Shown piece after piece: positions 35,650 to 49,390 of a stretch of DNA of 64,000 nucleotides. This DNA comes from Suillus spraguei. Lineage: Eukaryota; Basidiomycota; Agaricomycetes; Boletales; Suillaceae. Location: assembly GCA_016800925.1 (NCBI GenBank), contig JABCPU010000011.1, positions 1-64,000 of the forward strand, in the 5' to 3' direction. Below the pieces are notes generated by a model. That model searched no databases and was not told the DNA's origin. It was given only the letters and a program-made list of their open reading frames with translations. The number at the start of each line of letters is the position of its first letter. Position 1 is the stretch's first letter. A program made the translations under genes and the position numbers.

Positions 35650-36142
35650 TCATGAGGACCAGTGAGGGCTGGTTTTGCTCGATGATGTTGCTAAATGGCG
35701 ATCTACCGTCTGCTCAGGTGAAGTGACCACGTCTTCCGCCTTCTCACCCAACTTCAGCATTGTCCATCTTATGACGCGATGATCTCGGCGCATCGTTCCA
35801 GCCAGTGTGCGTAGTGTGCGAGGCGAGGTGTCAAAATCCATCGTCCAATAGCTAGTAAAATGACAAGGTCACCACGAGCTCAACATAAAGCACCCGAGAC
35901 TTACTCTCCAACGGTGTAATACTGTTTATGGCGCCGCATTCGTTCAGGAAGCGTCTGTGTTCCGTTGAACTGGATATTTCGCACTACACCGCCTTCGTTC
36001 ATCACATGCATCGCGGACATGGTCACCAGGTCTTTTATGTGTTTCTATTTCACGATCGTGAGCTGCACATTCCACTAGAAGTAATACAACTCACGTATTC
36101 CCTGAAATGATTGGCAATGCAGAACAATTGGTAGAGTGGCAT
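35650..36142 (-). CDS. MRPS6: mitochondrial ribosomal protein bS6m
   Basis: Three exons starting MPLYQLFCIANHFREY at ATG 36142. The second carries DLVTMSAMHVMNEGGVVR and TLPERMRRHKQYYTVG; the third, from about 35850, YWTMDFDTSPRTLRTL and RRDHRVIRWTMLKLGEK, ending TGA 35650. The small beta-alpha-beta fold with RRHKQYY and the WTM...D core is that of bacterial-type S6 in the mitochondrial small subunit. Length (about 130 residues) fits the fungal family. No frame breaks seen. Confidence 0.85.
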
Positions 36143-38468
36143 TTTGACGTAGTCGTTCAGGGTTTAGATGATGGCAAATAGGTATGATCTCGGGAAGCGC
36201 GGTCACCGCGAAGTCAAACGCTGCCGTGGTAAAATATTTCCACGTTTTCAAAGTCGGTCCGGAAAAGCGAGGAGAATCATCCTCATGTCGTCAACTACAC
36301 AGGAAAGCGAGTGCATTTCCTTCTTGTTTTCCGAGGCATGATGTAAAAAATTGTTATTTGATCGCAACATTATGTGCGCCCATCATACATAAGTATCATA
36401 TATCACTGCCCACAAGTTCTATTTTTTGTCAAAATCTGATCATCTTCTCGGATTCTCTATACACTGTAGTAGTACTAGCTTGTTCGCGAAGTCCAGTATA
36501 GATAGCTTAATCAAACATTGATTCATAACTTTCGAAGCTTCCATGTACGTGTCGGAACGTAGATTAGTATAGTAACATCCTGATCCGTTACGGAACCTTA
36601 CAAAAACCCACTCCAGTATGAAAAAATGAGGCATCGATGATTCCAAGTGTCCCTAGCTATTTGGTGATAGAACATGCGACCGAGCGAAGTACGCCAGGAT
36701 CTTATATCATGTAAAATTCCAAGAGCAGATCGTGTAAGTTCCAGTACCATCCCTTGACAAACGCACGAGTGCAAGCGTGACCACGCTATTCGTGGATATC
36801 ACGAAGCACACACGAATCGGCAGAACTGACGCGATCGTATCGGTATTCGCTACCCATCCGCGTATCGTTAGAACACGTTCATTTGATTTACACCTGAGAG
36901 GTGGAAGATTAATGATAGGAAAATGCCGATTGAGAAAATCGGAAGTGAGTGAGAGACCTGTCGCCCGCAATGCGCCAGTGGATGTAATAGATGGCGGAAT
37001 CACTGGCTGCAATGAAACCAATTGTTGCAGGTGCTTTGGCAACAAATGCATTGGTCAACCACTGGTCAGGAGACCGCAAAATAACATCCATGGACCATGA
37101 ACAACGATCAAGTGACTCACATGTTATGAAAGGAATGTCTATCGATCTTCCTTCTATTGGTCCAGGTTGACCTTACAAAGTCACATTTACAGTCAACAGA
37201 AATGGAAAGGAAAAAAATGAACTAGGTTGCTAAGCAGTCCGGTTTTGTGAAATGTTCTGAACTCAGAAAGAGCTCAGACAAGCTCAGTGTGAAATCAGGA
37301 TTCCGCTCGCAAAGGACAACGTTTAGTAACACAAAGAACTGAAGAGGCCATGATCAAATGTACGTGTATGATTGTAAAACCTCATTAACGAGTATTGTAT
37401 TTCTTCAGGACATAGCCAAGTCGAACGTGGAGGACATGGGCGGCCGTGTGGATTCGAACGTCTCGGATCACACCGTCGGCCGCGAAGCTTGACCTCCGAT
37501 AGAAATTTGTTGAAATCTGGATCTTCATCAGCATGTGAGCGATGACATGACACTTGTACGTTGTTCTGTAATACAGTTCCCCAGCGCTTCAGCAACAAGC
37601 CTCCTGACCAACCGCCGATATTAAGTATCTCGTGGGAGTCAGGTTGTGGAGCCGGCCGCCTCGTGGCTTAAACGCGGACTTGAAACAGCATCAAGTAAGC
37701 CGGTGGTCTCCGCGAGGATTGCAAGTTTGAAACAATCTGGTAGTGTGGGGTGTGTGTACGAGGATCGCCTTTATGATGCATGCATTGCTGGAATAACCAA
37801 GTGTTCGTAGATGTTATCGTAAGTGGCTTGATTGTACTAATGAAAAGTCACACGATTCAAGTTAGATTCAAAGTTATTTCTTCCAAGTAATATTACTTGG
37901 CCATTCCACGGCTCACCAAACGCGATCTAATCGATAGTTTTGTCATCGAAATCGAGCTCGAGGAGATGGCACAGGCGCTCATCTAACTGAAATCTAAGAA
38001 GGAAATACACTGCAAGGGATCGTCTGTCATATTTTCTTCTTGTTTTGTTGTCCTGACAGCTTCGGTCACTGGAGGATCTTTATTCACGCCTTCTCCCGTA
38101 TGGTGATTGCTCCATCTCTTTTGCTGTGCATGCCCCCTGCATTCTGCTTTTTCGTTCTTTCGTTCTTTCTTATACAAAGCTTGCAACGTTGCAACGCTCG
38201 TGGAGCGCACAGTCTGACCAGGTCTGGTCAAGCGCTTCCTTATTTTTTTATATCATCTCCCGCGTGAGCTTCACGGCGACTCCACGAGCCTTCGACGTCT
38301 TATAATGATTCTCTGTACGTCAATCTGAGCAAGTCATTATATCATTTTCGTCTTTCAGGCTCTCCTTTCTCCGATTCTTCCTTTTCAATCAGCTTCTCGT
38401 TTACATTTCTTATAAACGTCTATCTCCACACGAGGTCAACCTTTCCAGTCCTTCTTACAACGTCCACC
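36143..38468. other. 2.3 kb without a confirmed gene
   Basis: Two minus-strand coding-like fragments are visible but unassigned: about 37090-36710 (contains SPDQWLTNAFVAKAPATIG) and 37610-37320 (contains LLLKRWGTVLQNNVQVSCHR). They may be exons of an unrecognised or decayed gene. The last 200 bp upstream of 38469 are CT-rich, as expected of a fungal core promoter. Confidence 0.4.
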
Positions 38469-41400
38469 ATGTCTCTCTTCGAGCGCACTGCAACAGAGTG
38501 CTCAACTAGACCCCCGCGACTCCAGCCATCGCCTTCCCTTCCCAATTTACGGTGAGCCGAGAACTTTCCTAAGCCGGGTAATTATCACCACTTACTCCTT
38601 GCTATAGACCAAGTCCGCGAGACATGGTCACATCTCGCCACGTGGCTCCCCCGCAATCATCGAACTTGCGTAATTCGGCTTCTCCAATACCCCCCCAACC
38701 CCCTACTAGCAAAGATACCAGCCGTTCAAAAAATTATACTAGGAAGCCTACCGCAACAAGTCATTACCTCACTCCACCTCTCACGCCGTCATCATCTCTT
38801 CAGAGTGACGGCACAGATCATGAATCCACAGATCCCGCCATTCCCATTCCTGATCTCAACAGCCTCACCCTAGTTGATTCTGGTCTCGAAAGCAATCAGC
38901 ATAGCAGGTTTCTGATCGTAAGCGCCTCTTAGTTTGGTTGGGAGCTATGCTAAGTTTGATGTAGATCGGAAATGCACCCTGTGATCTATCCGAAGATGTC
39001 ATCACTCAATATTTCAAGAGTCTCTCATCTCCCAGCATCACTAGCCCCAGAATGCGTTCCATGCGTCGCTTTCCCACAAAACCGATACAAAGCATTTTCC
39101 GTAGGAGTCCGGAAAATCGCGATTTTATAGTTGCATTTCATGATGTACGGGATGCTGAACGCGCCAAGCGTATCATTGAGTCAAGGGCACGGATGCAAGA
39201 CGATGGTAAAACTATCCCGAACATGCAAACTGGTGTTACTTGGCAAGATGCATTGACATGCCGTCTTGCGGAGACTGCTCATTGTGTAGAGGTAAGACTA
39301 TCTCGTCATTGACGTCCATTTTATTAATATAATGCTCGCGGTAAGCTTCTGGGCACATCATCTTTTATCACACAGACAGAGGGCGCGTTCTGCATATCTG
39401 TTAATGATAATTCGCCCACTCCTGATTTTTCTGCTTCTCGGACTCGGAGGCATTTTGCCATTCCGGTCAAAATCAGGAGCGTATTGGAAAAATATGGGGA
39501 TGTCAAGGCCTTCAACTGCATTAATGAAGACATCGAGAACTCTACTCAGGCAAGTGTCTCACGTTTGCCCGTCCTCGTCTTTGTTCCATTATCCACTTCC
39601 TACAATTAGCCCGTAGGGTGCCTACTACCGCGCGGGCTTTTCTTGACTACTCAGTTGCCGACGTCATCCTTCCCGTAATTGACAAGTCATTAACCTTTTA
39701 AACGACCTAGATTTTTCTAGCGGAATTTTTTGATGTCCGAGATGCGGATGCGGCCTGGGAAGAGCTAGACGGACTTGTCGTGGATAACATGAAACTTTGT
39801 CTTTTCAGCAGGGCATCCTTACGCGATCATTGCGTAGAAGCTCAGAAGGAAGCCTCGTCATTTAACAGGGAATGCGAAATCGGGGGCGAACATGCCGCGG
39901 AGCCGAAGACACCGACGGCGACTACTTATCTATCGCAGTCGCAAGCTACATCTAACCCAGCAGCTATTCCCTTCCCCGTCTTAAATGACGTCGGTACAAG
40001 CGGCTATTATCCAGACCGTGAGCAACCCGTTTTCGGTTCCCGTGACAGTACTGCAGGTAGTCAAGCGTTGAAAGGCAGAAGGAGGTCCACAGCAGGCCCT
40101 CACGACATCTACCCCATTCATCATTCTCATAGCCGCGGTGAATCCACTGACAACATCGTTGACAACTCCGTCACTCAGGGACAGTACGGCAGGCGCAGTT
40201 CCAATCACCTGCTATTCGATTCTACTCGCGGTCATTCTCATCAGAAGCTATTTGATGTAGATCATCGAAAGCATAGCATGTACGATTACGACCAAGAAGT
40301 CGGTGATACGTCTGGCTTAACCCAAGCGGCGACGGGCACGGCGCCACATCTGGCGACATATTATACGACGGAGTATTATCATGGTGCTCCATTCGATATA
40401 AACCAAATACAGCCACCTTGGGTAACATCACCTCCAGTCCCAAACCCCATTACTATGGCGATGCATCCTGCTCCTCCCCAATCTCCTATGTCGTCTCCTC
40501 CCGTATATTGGGATGCCATGAGCGGTAATTGGGTGACCTTCCAATCACACAGTGTTCTAGAACCTTGGACCATGTACACGTCCTCGCCGTATTATCCGCA
40601 GCCATCGCACGCGGTAGCAGAATATCCCTTCTCATATGATGCATCTTCCGCTCCGCTTCAGCCAGGCACTGTTGCCACACGCCCGCCATCGCTGGCCCAT
40701 TCCTCATCTCGCGCTCCGCCCGAGGGCAACCAATTAGACATCAAGAAGATCGAGCTCGGTGTTGATACACGGACCACCGTAATGGTCAAAAATATTCCGA
40801 ATAAAATGACAGACAAGGAGCTCATCACGTACATCAATAAAGTGTGTCCTCGGAGAATTGATTTTCTGTACCTAAGGATGGATTTCCAGAACGGTATGAC
40901 GTTTGGGGTTTTAACAGTTTCAGCGGATACTGATACACTAGTGCAGGATGCAACGTTGGCTATGCCTTCGTTAATTTCATATCGGTGCAGGATTTGTTAC
41001 GTTTCGCGAAGGCGCGCCTAAATGAGAAGTGGTAAGACGTGTACCATGCGGTGAATGACATGTGCTGACCTTATCGTCCAGGAACATATACTCGAGTGAG
41101 AAAGTGCTCCAGATGAGTTATGCAAACTATCAGTGCGTCTAGCTCCACTTTCTTTGACACTGCTAAGTTGAGTTCTATGATAGGGGAAAGGAGGCCCTCG
41201 TGGAGAAATTTAAGAACTCCTGCATTATGGATGAACGTGAGGAATGGCGTCCAAAGATATTCTTCTCCGACCCCGGGCCGAATCAGGGACTTCCAGAGGA
41301 GTTCCCGAAGCCAACGCATATCCGGAGGAAGGAACGCAGCTCGTACAATCGTGGAACGTTGTACCCTCCTGGTGTTAGCACTGGTGCAAGTCACCACAGG

Positions 41401-41553
41401 TATCTTAGTGCTGGTAACATTGGCAATCCTAGCTCGCGGCACCCACCAACCCGTGTTCCCGGTGAGGACAGACGACGTCGACGTGGCACTGACAGTGTTC
41501 CTTTTCCCTCCCTTGTTGGAGCTGAGGGTGAGGATACCACGCGATCCGGCTGA
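38469..41553 (+). CDS. Mei2-like RNA-binding protein
   Basis: Exons include 38469-38551, 38608-38917, 38965-39291, 39376-39549, 39711-40893, 40947-41031, 41082-41132 and 41184-41553. N-terminal low-complexity sequence is followed by two weak RRM-like regions (IGNAPCDLSEDVITQYF; VLEKYGDVKAFNC with EFFDVRDADAAWEEL). The diagnostic C-terminal Mei2 RRM reads TTVMVKNIPNKMTDKELI, PRRIDFLYLRMDFQN, CNVGYAFVNFISV, EKVLQMSYANYQG, then IMDEREEWRPKIFFS and a basic RRKERSSYNRGTLY. In fission yeast Mei2 binds meiRNA and switches cells into meiosis; basidiomycete relatives probably act in sexual development or RNA decay. The intron 39550-39710 begins GC and may hide a short extra exon. No frame break found. 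Confidence 0.88.
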
Positions 41554-42458
41554 GACCGCGACAGCGTATCACCTTCCTTCAAAAACCTTCATCATTGGAG
41601 GTTCTGGTAATCTTTGTTGGAAGACCAGGGTGCGCCAGAGTCATATGTGCGTTATCTTTCACGCCGTCCCGATGCATCCATTGTGCGATCCTATTTGCGC
41701 ATCACGTGTTGTACCGATATCCTGCTGAGTTATTTTATGCTTTAACGCTATTTGGTGTTTCTCCTGCGCGTCATTTATCCCATCATTCACTCCCCCCTCT
41801 CTCATGTTTCGTTCATATCCTTTTTTCATATCCTTTTCGCTATATTATTTATGCCAGCTGTCGCTGTCGTTTTCGTCGCATTGTATTTCACGTTGCTGTC
41901 ATTATATAGCTGTTGATTCAGAGTCTCGATGTCCATGTCATGTATCGTGCATTTGCAGGTAGTGAATAAATTTCAATCTGATCGTGACGCATGACTCGGA
42001 AGTTGTCTACTGTCCGACTCGGAAGGTCAGGCACAAGTACTCCATTGGGCTGCATGGTGGACGCCGCTAGTCAAAAGCACTACTTAGTGATTCTAAGTAT
42101 TATTATATTACAGCTGGTGGTCCTCTCAGTCGGCGGCGGCGGCGGCCTCAATGCGACCTTTAGAACTTGAAGTACCGCGGCATGTCCTTATTATTAGGCC
42201 TCGTTCGTTCGAGACCCCAGTAAAAAAGCTGACACCTCTATTTACTAAATGTTCCTGAACAATTATGAACACATTGTGGTCTGGCCCAAGAGGTCTACAG
42301 GCGTTCAAATTCAACGACCTCGATGAGGCCTATCATCGTAATAAGTAGTTGAATCAGCCAATGGGAAGTCCTCAGTCCTCAAAAGGCAATCAGGAGTTGG
42401 TTGCTACTTCCGCAGAGTACTGTACTCTGTTCGCTCTTGACAGTATCCTTGGCAAGTA
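41554..42458. other. intergenic
   Basis: The first part is pyrimidine-rich 3' sequence of the Mei2-like gene. A short GGC repeat occurs at about 42130. No ORF is supported. The right end must carry the UPF2 promoter. Confidence 0.45.
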
Positions 42459-45400
42459 ATGGATTCAGCACCCCTTAAAGTCGATGAAGAGAAGGCACGC
42501 CATGCTAAGCGTGTAAAGCTTAGGGAGATGAACGCTGCCATGAACGTCCAGGGTGAGTCATGGCATTCGTTCATATTCTGAGTCATCTAGTTATGATTTT
42601 ATGAATTACAGTGGAGCTGTCCAGGTTGGATTCTTCCTTGAAGCGCCATACTGGTTTGATCAAGCGCATGCGCCAATCTCTTGGTACTGATCATCATGAC
42701 CAAATCCTCAAGGACATAGACTCGTTGTCGCTGGAAAAGTACATCGACGAGATAGCTGGGGCCACACTAGAAGGAATCACGAGATGCAAGACGGAGAAGG
42801 ATGTTTGGAGTGCTGTTGAGGTGAGAAGGAACTTTTTTGAGCGTCGCATACATTGACCACTCACCAATTCTAGGTTATTTCGGCTTTCCATAGACGTTTC
42901 CCCGCAGCGTTCACTCCTTCCCTCATTTCATCATTGTCTGCTGCACTTGCAGCCCCTTCTCGTGCAGCACTCTCTGCGTTGCCTCCTGAACAGCGGGAGA
43001 AGGAGGATTCTGCTCGAGTTTCTCGCCAGCGTCCCCTTCTCCGTGTCTGTTCTGAGCTCGCATTAGTTGGAATCATTACTGATGGACAGAAACGAAGTGG
43101 TGGTGAATGGATAATGAAAGTATTGAGGGAATTGGTAGGCTCCATATGAACTACTGCTAAGGCATAACTGACGTCCGTCAAGTTGTCTAATGATCCAACG
43201 TTGTCATCCCTACCCCTTCTTTCCATATTTCTAAAGTCATACTCGAGACCCTATTTGGGCCTGACCCCTCCTCAGAGCAAACAGATATCCGCTGAAGCAG
43301 AACCTGGAACGTTGTCTTCAGCAACTACGAATGCCACCCAGGGAGAATTTCCGACACTCTTCCATGAGGACGAGGAAATTGTTGAACAAGAAATTCGTGA
43401 TCGATTCAAGCGCATGTGCGAAGGTTATTTTGACAGCGTTTCCAAGAAACTTACCATAGAGCACAAGGTATATACATATAATCATATGACGGGTTTCTCT
43501 AGAAAAATTGATCCTCCATTTTTGCAGCGCCTACAGGATCAAGATCGTAGAAATCATGAAGCGTATATTCGGTCTGGGGAGATCTTTGAGGATAGGCAAC
43601 AAGCGTATGAGAAAATGACAAAAGGCTACGAGAAACTACTTGCGAGTTGCCAAACGTCTGTTTGAAACTAATTTTCTGGCGGTCATAATCATTGATGTAT
43701 CTGTTTTCAGACTCTCAGAATTGCTGTACCTGCCTATGCCGTCATTGCCCACGGCGTCCCAGAAGTCAGATTCCATCCAAATCGGAGGAAATGCCGTCTT
43801 GGGCGATGAAGAAGATCCTTTTGCGAATTCTGGAGGTAAATGGGAGGACGAAGAAGAACGCCGCTTTTTTGAGGACATCCAGGACCTAAAGGACTTTGTG
43901 CCCAAGTCAGTTTTGGGCATTGAGAGCGACGAGAAAGAAGATAATGAGGCCACAGAAGAGAGAGAGAAGGCGGAGAAGGAGAAAGCAGATGCTGAAGCAA
44001 AGAAGCTAGAAGAGGAATTGGAAGGCCTGAAACTGGACGGTGATCGAGTGAATGGAAGAAAAGACGGTACTGCCGAATTTAAGATGCGTGAGGAAGAACC
44101 CGATGGGTGTGTCTGTCCATCAATTAGTTCAAGATTGCAAGGTCACTTATATTACTGTCTAGTGCAGTCACGCCGACACCGACGTCACCGACCAAGGCTT
44201 CAAGCCCCCCGCTGTCTCCTCAACTCGCTCCTCAGGGACCATCGCAGCTGCTTACTGCTTTACTTGCACGCCTCCCCGACGCAACAAATCGTGCTATGAT
44301 TGATCAAGCTGCAATTGATTTTGCGTTTTTGAACTCCAAGGCGGCGAGGAAGAGACTTATCAAGGTCGGCAGTGAGGCCCGTTCCCGGTCCGGATTGACT
44401 GACAGATCCATAGTTCTTGGGTGCTGTGCCAAAGAATCGAATCGACTTGCTTCCTCATTATTCAAGGTTTGTGGCAACTCTGAACAGATACATGCCGGAC
44501 ATTGGTGTCGAGCTTGTGGCACTGGTGAGCTTTATCTCATTTCGATAAGGTCCCGCGTCACAGCTATTTTTCAAGCTTGATGAAGAATTCCGCTATTTGC
44601 AACGAAAGAAAAACGTCGTGAAAGAGCTTGCAGAGGTTCGCTTGAAGGTAACCCAATGATTCGCTTGCTCTATCTCACTATGCTAATTAATATACAAAGA
44701 ATGTGTTTTATTTGTCCAACCTAACGAAGTTTCGCGTTGTGCCTTCTCATCTTGTCCTCCACATGTTCAAAGCGTGCTTGGACGATTTTTCTGGAACAAA
44801 CGTCGAAAACATCTCGATGCTCCTTGAAGGGTGCGGTCGCTTTCTACTGCGCAGTGACGAGACTAGGGAGAGATTTGGTACCATGGTCAGTTTACAATGT
44901 ATGCAGGCTGACAATTACTAAATGTTCTTGTAATAGCTTGAGCTCATGAGGCGTAAGCAGAGTATGCAGCACTTCGATCAACGTCAGATTCTTCTACTTG
45001 AAAACGCATACTATCAGGTCAGTTCATCGTACTTGGCGGAACAACTTTACCCACATAAATGATGCAGTGCAATCCACCGGAACGAACTCCGAGGCAACAA
45101 AAGGAGCGCACTCCTTTGGAACTTTTCATCCGCCATCTTATTTACGACGTTCTAGCTAAGAAGACCATTGATAAGGTCCTTAAGCTCCTTCGCAAGCTTG
45201 ATTGGGATGATCCAATTGTTCAGCGCGTTCTACACAAAGTTTTCACCAAGCCTTGGAAAATTAAATATGGCAACATCAATTTGTTGGCTATGCTGACATA
45301 CGACCTCCAACGATATCACCCTGCTTTTGCGATATCGGTCGTAGACCAGGTTCTCGAAGACATTCGAAGAGGCTTAGAACAGAACGTCTATAGCACGAAC

Positions 45401-46798
45401 CAACGCCGCGTGGCCACCATAAAATATCTGGGGGAACTCTATATATATCGCTTGTTGGGGTCGATCCTGGTGTTTGACACTATGTGGTCGTTGGTTACGT
45501 TCGGACATCGTCAGTACATGACACCAGTCGCGTGCCTCGACTAACTCCTTTTCACAGCTGAAGGACATCCGTTGCCCCGTCAGCCTTGCCCAATGGACAT
45601 GCCTAACGATTTTTTCCGCATTCGTCTCGTTTGTGTTCTGCTCGATACTGTTGGCATGTGCTTCGACCGAGGGACTCAGAAGCGGAAGCTTGACAATTTT
45701 CTTGTTTTCTTCCAGGTAAAAGTTGTTCGGGATCTTTTACGCGACGATGCTTACACCATGCTCTGCAGTATTATGTTTTATGCAAAGAAGATCTTCCCAT
45801 GGACGTTGACTTTATGCTCTCTGATTCAATGGAAGTGAGTGGGTCTGCTTTGGATAGCACACCTGATCTCAATTCGCCTGCAGGCTATCCGGCCCAAGAT
45901 GACGATGTATAAGACAATAGAGGAAGCCGCTCTAGCCGTTGATGACATGTTCAATGTTGCTTTGCAGAACGCTGGTTGTACGCTTATTCGCCACTTTTTG
46001 TCGTGGGTACTCAACTTACAGTTTGAAAAAAGTGTCAACTGGTGAGGATAGTGGTGAAGACAGTGACGAAGGTGAACGGCCTCAACAACAAGACGAAGAG
46101 GATGGTGATACGACCGGTCAGGAATCTTCAGTAAGCGCTAGCTTGGCTGAGCTCTATCTGTGCAATAACTGGGGTTTGACCACGCCTCTTAGAATGAAGA
46201 CCGAACGCCCTCTCCTGACCCTGTTGTCGTCTTGTCCACACAGGAACATCTCGGACCATCCGAGGAAGCTGAAGCCGAGTTTGAGAAAGAGCTTGCTAAG
46301 ATCATTACAGATTCCTCAGCCGAGTCCAGAAAGGTCGACAAGAAGACAGCTTGGTGGGATTCTGTCGTTCTCGCGCCTAATTTGCGCAAGAAGCTGGCTG
46401 ATGAGGGTGATGTCGATGCTGGCGGCGACAATATTCCAGATGGCAATGCCGTGATGCAGTTCACTGTCATTACCAAACGCGGTAGTAAGCCGCAGGTGCG
46501 TATCTTTTTCTTGAGCCTCACTATTCTGTCCTCACCGACGATGGGATGGTAGGGCCGCCATCTTCTTGTACCAGCTGAATCAGCACTCGCCGTACACACA
46601 CGATCCGCACAACTTCAAGACAAGGTAGAACAACAACATCTCAAGCGTTTGGTCCTGGACTACGAACAAAGAGAGGAAGCGGAAGAAATGAAAGGTTCGA
46701 TCCACAGGATACAGATATTGGACAAACGTTAACGCGCAATTTTAGCCCTTGAAGTGCGCAACAGGGCTGGTGCAATTAAGATCCGCTATGTCGGATAG
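42459..46798 (+). CDS. UPF2: nonsense-mediated mRNA decay factor UPF2
   Basis: About 15 exons from ATG 42459 (MDSAPLKVDEEKARHAKRVK) to TAG 46798. Three MIF4G-like helical domains can be followed: the first around 42600-43650 (SLEKYIDEIAGATLEGI, RVCSELALVGI); the second about 44300-44920 (FLNSKAARKRLIK, HYSRFVATLNRYMPDIGVEL, VLHMFKACLDDFSG); the third about 45060-45900 (PLELFIRHLIYDVLAKKT, LGELYIYRLL, IRLVCVLLDTVGMCFD). A highly acidic stretch (about 46050-46130) and a conserved C-terminal segment (EVRNRAGAIKIRYVG) correspond to the UPF1-binding end. UPF2 bridges UPF1 and UPF3 on mRNAs with premature stops. No frame break was found over 4.3 kb. Confidence 0.92.
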
Positions 46799-47594
46799 CA
46801 CCAACTATATCGTTTATCGCATTAAGCCCCATTCACAGCCTAGATCGATGCATCGGCGACGGCGCTCTTACGTAGCGACAGTTCGTGAACGAGTTTCATA
46901 CCGCCTCAGCGGCATCCAGCCTGTCATTCTCGCATGCTCTGTGAAGCTGACCGTTCACTTGGCTGTTCGCTCAGCTCGTGGCTACCATCCGTAAGCCTCA
47001 TCGCATTGGCTAAAACCCCATAGTAGCCATGTTTCTTGCCACATACCTTTTGTTTTTCTGTCTAGTTTCTGTAATCTGCCATCTGACATTCGTCAGTATA
47101 TAGAGTTGAATTTCACATGTTTCGCAAGTGTTTTCTATGTACTTGGTCCTTGAAAAGCGATAGAGGATATATTATTTTCCTGGTTGTCAATCTCTACCCT
47201 TAGCTTGGGCACATTCCTCTGGCCTCCGCCCCATTAATATCTTTCGTTTGGTGATCAATCCGTACTACACAAGAGAGCAGATTTCTAATCACTTCTAGTG
47301 CCAGTCGACTATTGCTACTTGAGATAGATCCATTCGAAGGCGAAAAAAGTTTCCGCAACCCGCAACAGAGTTCTGTCCTGTCACACTTGTAGCACCTTGA
47401 CTTGGCCAAGACTGGTCAAGGACGTCTGCGACACGAAGAACATGATAATAGAATCACGTGGGGTCAGTAGGCAAAATGGAGAAAGACTAGTTGAAAACTC
47501 ACTATGACAAAAAATTCAGGTGCTGGTGTGAGCTCAGCTCGTCAACGCTTTTGCTTGCCTTCCTTTTTCGTCATATACACACAGCTAAACATTT
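46799..47594. other. intergenic between convergent genes
   Basis: Holds the 3' ends of UPF2 and the F-box gene. No coding family recognised. Confidence 0.45.
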
Positions 47595-49250
47595 TCACTT
47601 TCCTCTGAACCATGGCAGCATCTCCGCTTCCATAAGGGGACAACCATCTAACCGCAAGGACTCGATTTCGGACTTGCACCCAGGCTGACCCCCATCTACA
47701 GTGATGGGTTGATCAGTGTGCAGGCGGGTCTTGACAAGGGAATAAGCATTTCTGGTGAGTAGATCACCACAGTTAGAGAGGTCGACATGTTTCAAGAAGG
47801 TGCACATGTCTTGATGCTGATCGTTTGGATGTCTACTACAAATGAAGGCAAGCACATCGTTAACGACTCCGTGTATGCCTGATATCTGGAGAGTCTCCAA
47901 TAAAGGCGCTCCGGCGACGATGGCATTTAGCGAACTGGCGGTAGTCATGCAGCTTCCCACCCGAAGCTCCCTCAAAGCCCGAAGAGAATCGGCGTGCGCA
48001 AATTCCAACACGTCAGTCGAATGGCCGTTGTTGAACAAGTGCAGCACTTGCAAATTGGGTGCAACAACGACGCGAGTAATCAAAGAGACGCATGCAATGT
48101 TAAGATTTTCAAGCATTGGAGGTTGGAAAGTTCGGCGCGATCATCACCACCCGATTGCATCGGAATCAAATCAGAGAGAACGAGATTCTCCAGTGACTGA
48201 TTGGCCGTCAAGGCCGGGAGGATCTCTATGTATCCTGCCTCAATGGTCATAGATTTGAGCCGATGCACCCGACTCCAAAGCCCGCCCATTGAGGGGTTAA
48301 AGTTGCCAACTTTCAGGGTATCTAGGTGAGAGTCTTCGAAGTCTGGCAAGAATCTCTCGAACCCCGGGCACCATGTGGTGACATCCAGATGTTTGAGACG
48401 CGAAATGCATTCTGTCTTGGATAATTGGTGGAGCAGATCGTAGAGTTGGGAGAACAAGCTTCCAGATGCTGCGAGAGAACGGAGGCCACACCAAGATAAT
48501 GGAGAGAGTTCTCGGAGAGTGGATGACCAGTCCATCTCCGATATGTTATGGTGAAAAGAGAGCTCCAATATGTGTGTCTGAGCTCGTTCCATCCATAATC
48601 GTACCTTTTTAGTGGGACGGTTCTTCGAAACCACCAGCGTCCGCCAAAGTGAAGGAGTCTTGATAGCTATACCGCGCCAATGTTTGCAGACATGGACAAC
48701 TTGAGAATCTGTGCATGGTCTGCAGCAACTACGAGGCCAAAGATCTCCGCAAAGATTTCAACGGGTAACTTGCCGATGTGGTATGCTATCTTTGCAATGC
48801 GCGCTCGCCTTCTTTCGTCAGTAGCCTTTAAGGCATCGGTTGCTTGTGACTTCAGCGCATTGAGTTCCTGACGACGTTGCGCATCGTCTGGTTTGATACG
48901 TTCGAGAGCAAGGTCAATCATTTTGATCGCCGCCTCGTCCTTGTTAAGCGCATGAAATAGACGTGCTGAGCGAGCATAGCCTTGCCAACGATCTGGAGCG
49001 GTATCCACAACTTTCTTCGCGTCAAGGAGAGCAGCTTTATTGTTCCCAAGCTTTTCATGCACGGCGGCACGAGAATCATAAACAATGAAGGAGTCGCAGC
49101 CGAGTGAAATGGCCTTCACTCTGGATTAGTACTGTCAACTGGACAGAGGATGCGGCAGAGACATACTTCATTGAAGAGCACAAGGGCCTCAGGGTGTTTA
49201 TTTTTCTTGAAATGAGAAATACCCTGCTCAAAGCTTACTTTCCAAGACAT
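47595..49250 (-). CDS. TPR / F-box / LRR-like protein, probable SCF adaptor
   Basis: Starts ATG 49250 (MSWKVSFEQGISHFKKNKHP), a tetratricopeptide region: ALLDAKKVVDTAPDRWQGYA and neighbours. An F-box follows at about 48780-48630 (IGKLPVEIFAEIFGLV, VCKHWRGIAIKTPSLWRTLVV), then about 330 residues of irregular leucine-rich repeats (LKHLDVTTW, LQVLHLFNNGH, LKHVDLSNCGDL, IESLRLDGCPL), ending TGA 47595. F-box proteins bind Skp1 and present substrates to cullin-RING ligases; TPR plus F-box plus LRR is a common Agaricomycete layout. Two single bases appear missing, near 48691 (catgtctgc for catggtctgc) and 48090 (gcgtctc for gcggtctc), and the first splice site is uncertain. It shares a 140-bp promoter region with the divergent gene at 49391. 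Confidence 0.78.
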
Positions 49251-49390
49251 GTCTGTGATGACAACTGGCCGATCAAACAAACCGAGCGCCGTGGCGTCTG
49301 TTTGGTGATGTATTACTTGAGTCGGAAGTGGCAACTTCAGTACAACGCGACTCATGAGGACAAGATCTCGGAGTCCCAAGTCTGTTTTTC
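49251..49390. promoter_or_regulatory. 140-bp bidirectional promoter region
   Basis: Only 140 bp separate the divergent start codons of the F-box gene and the ATRIP-like gene, so their promoters must overlap. No specific motif identified. Confidence 0.5.

Noticed and set aside
37440..37510. Possible tRNA on the minus strand from a B-box-like gttcgaatcc
   Set aside because: No matching A-box, acceptor stem or terminator; the word lies in a weak coding-like fragment.
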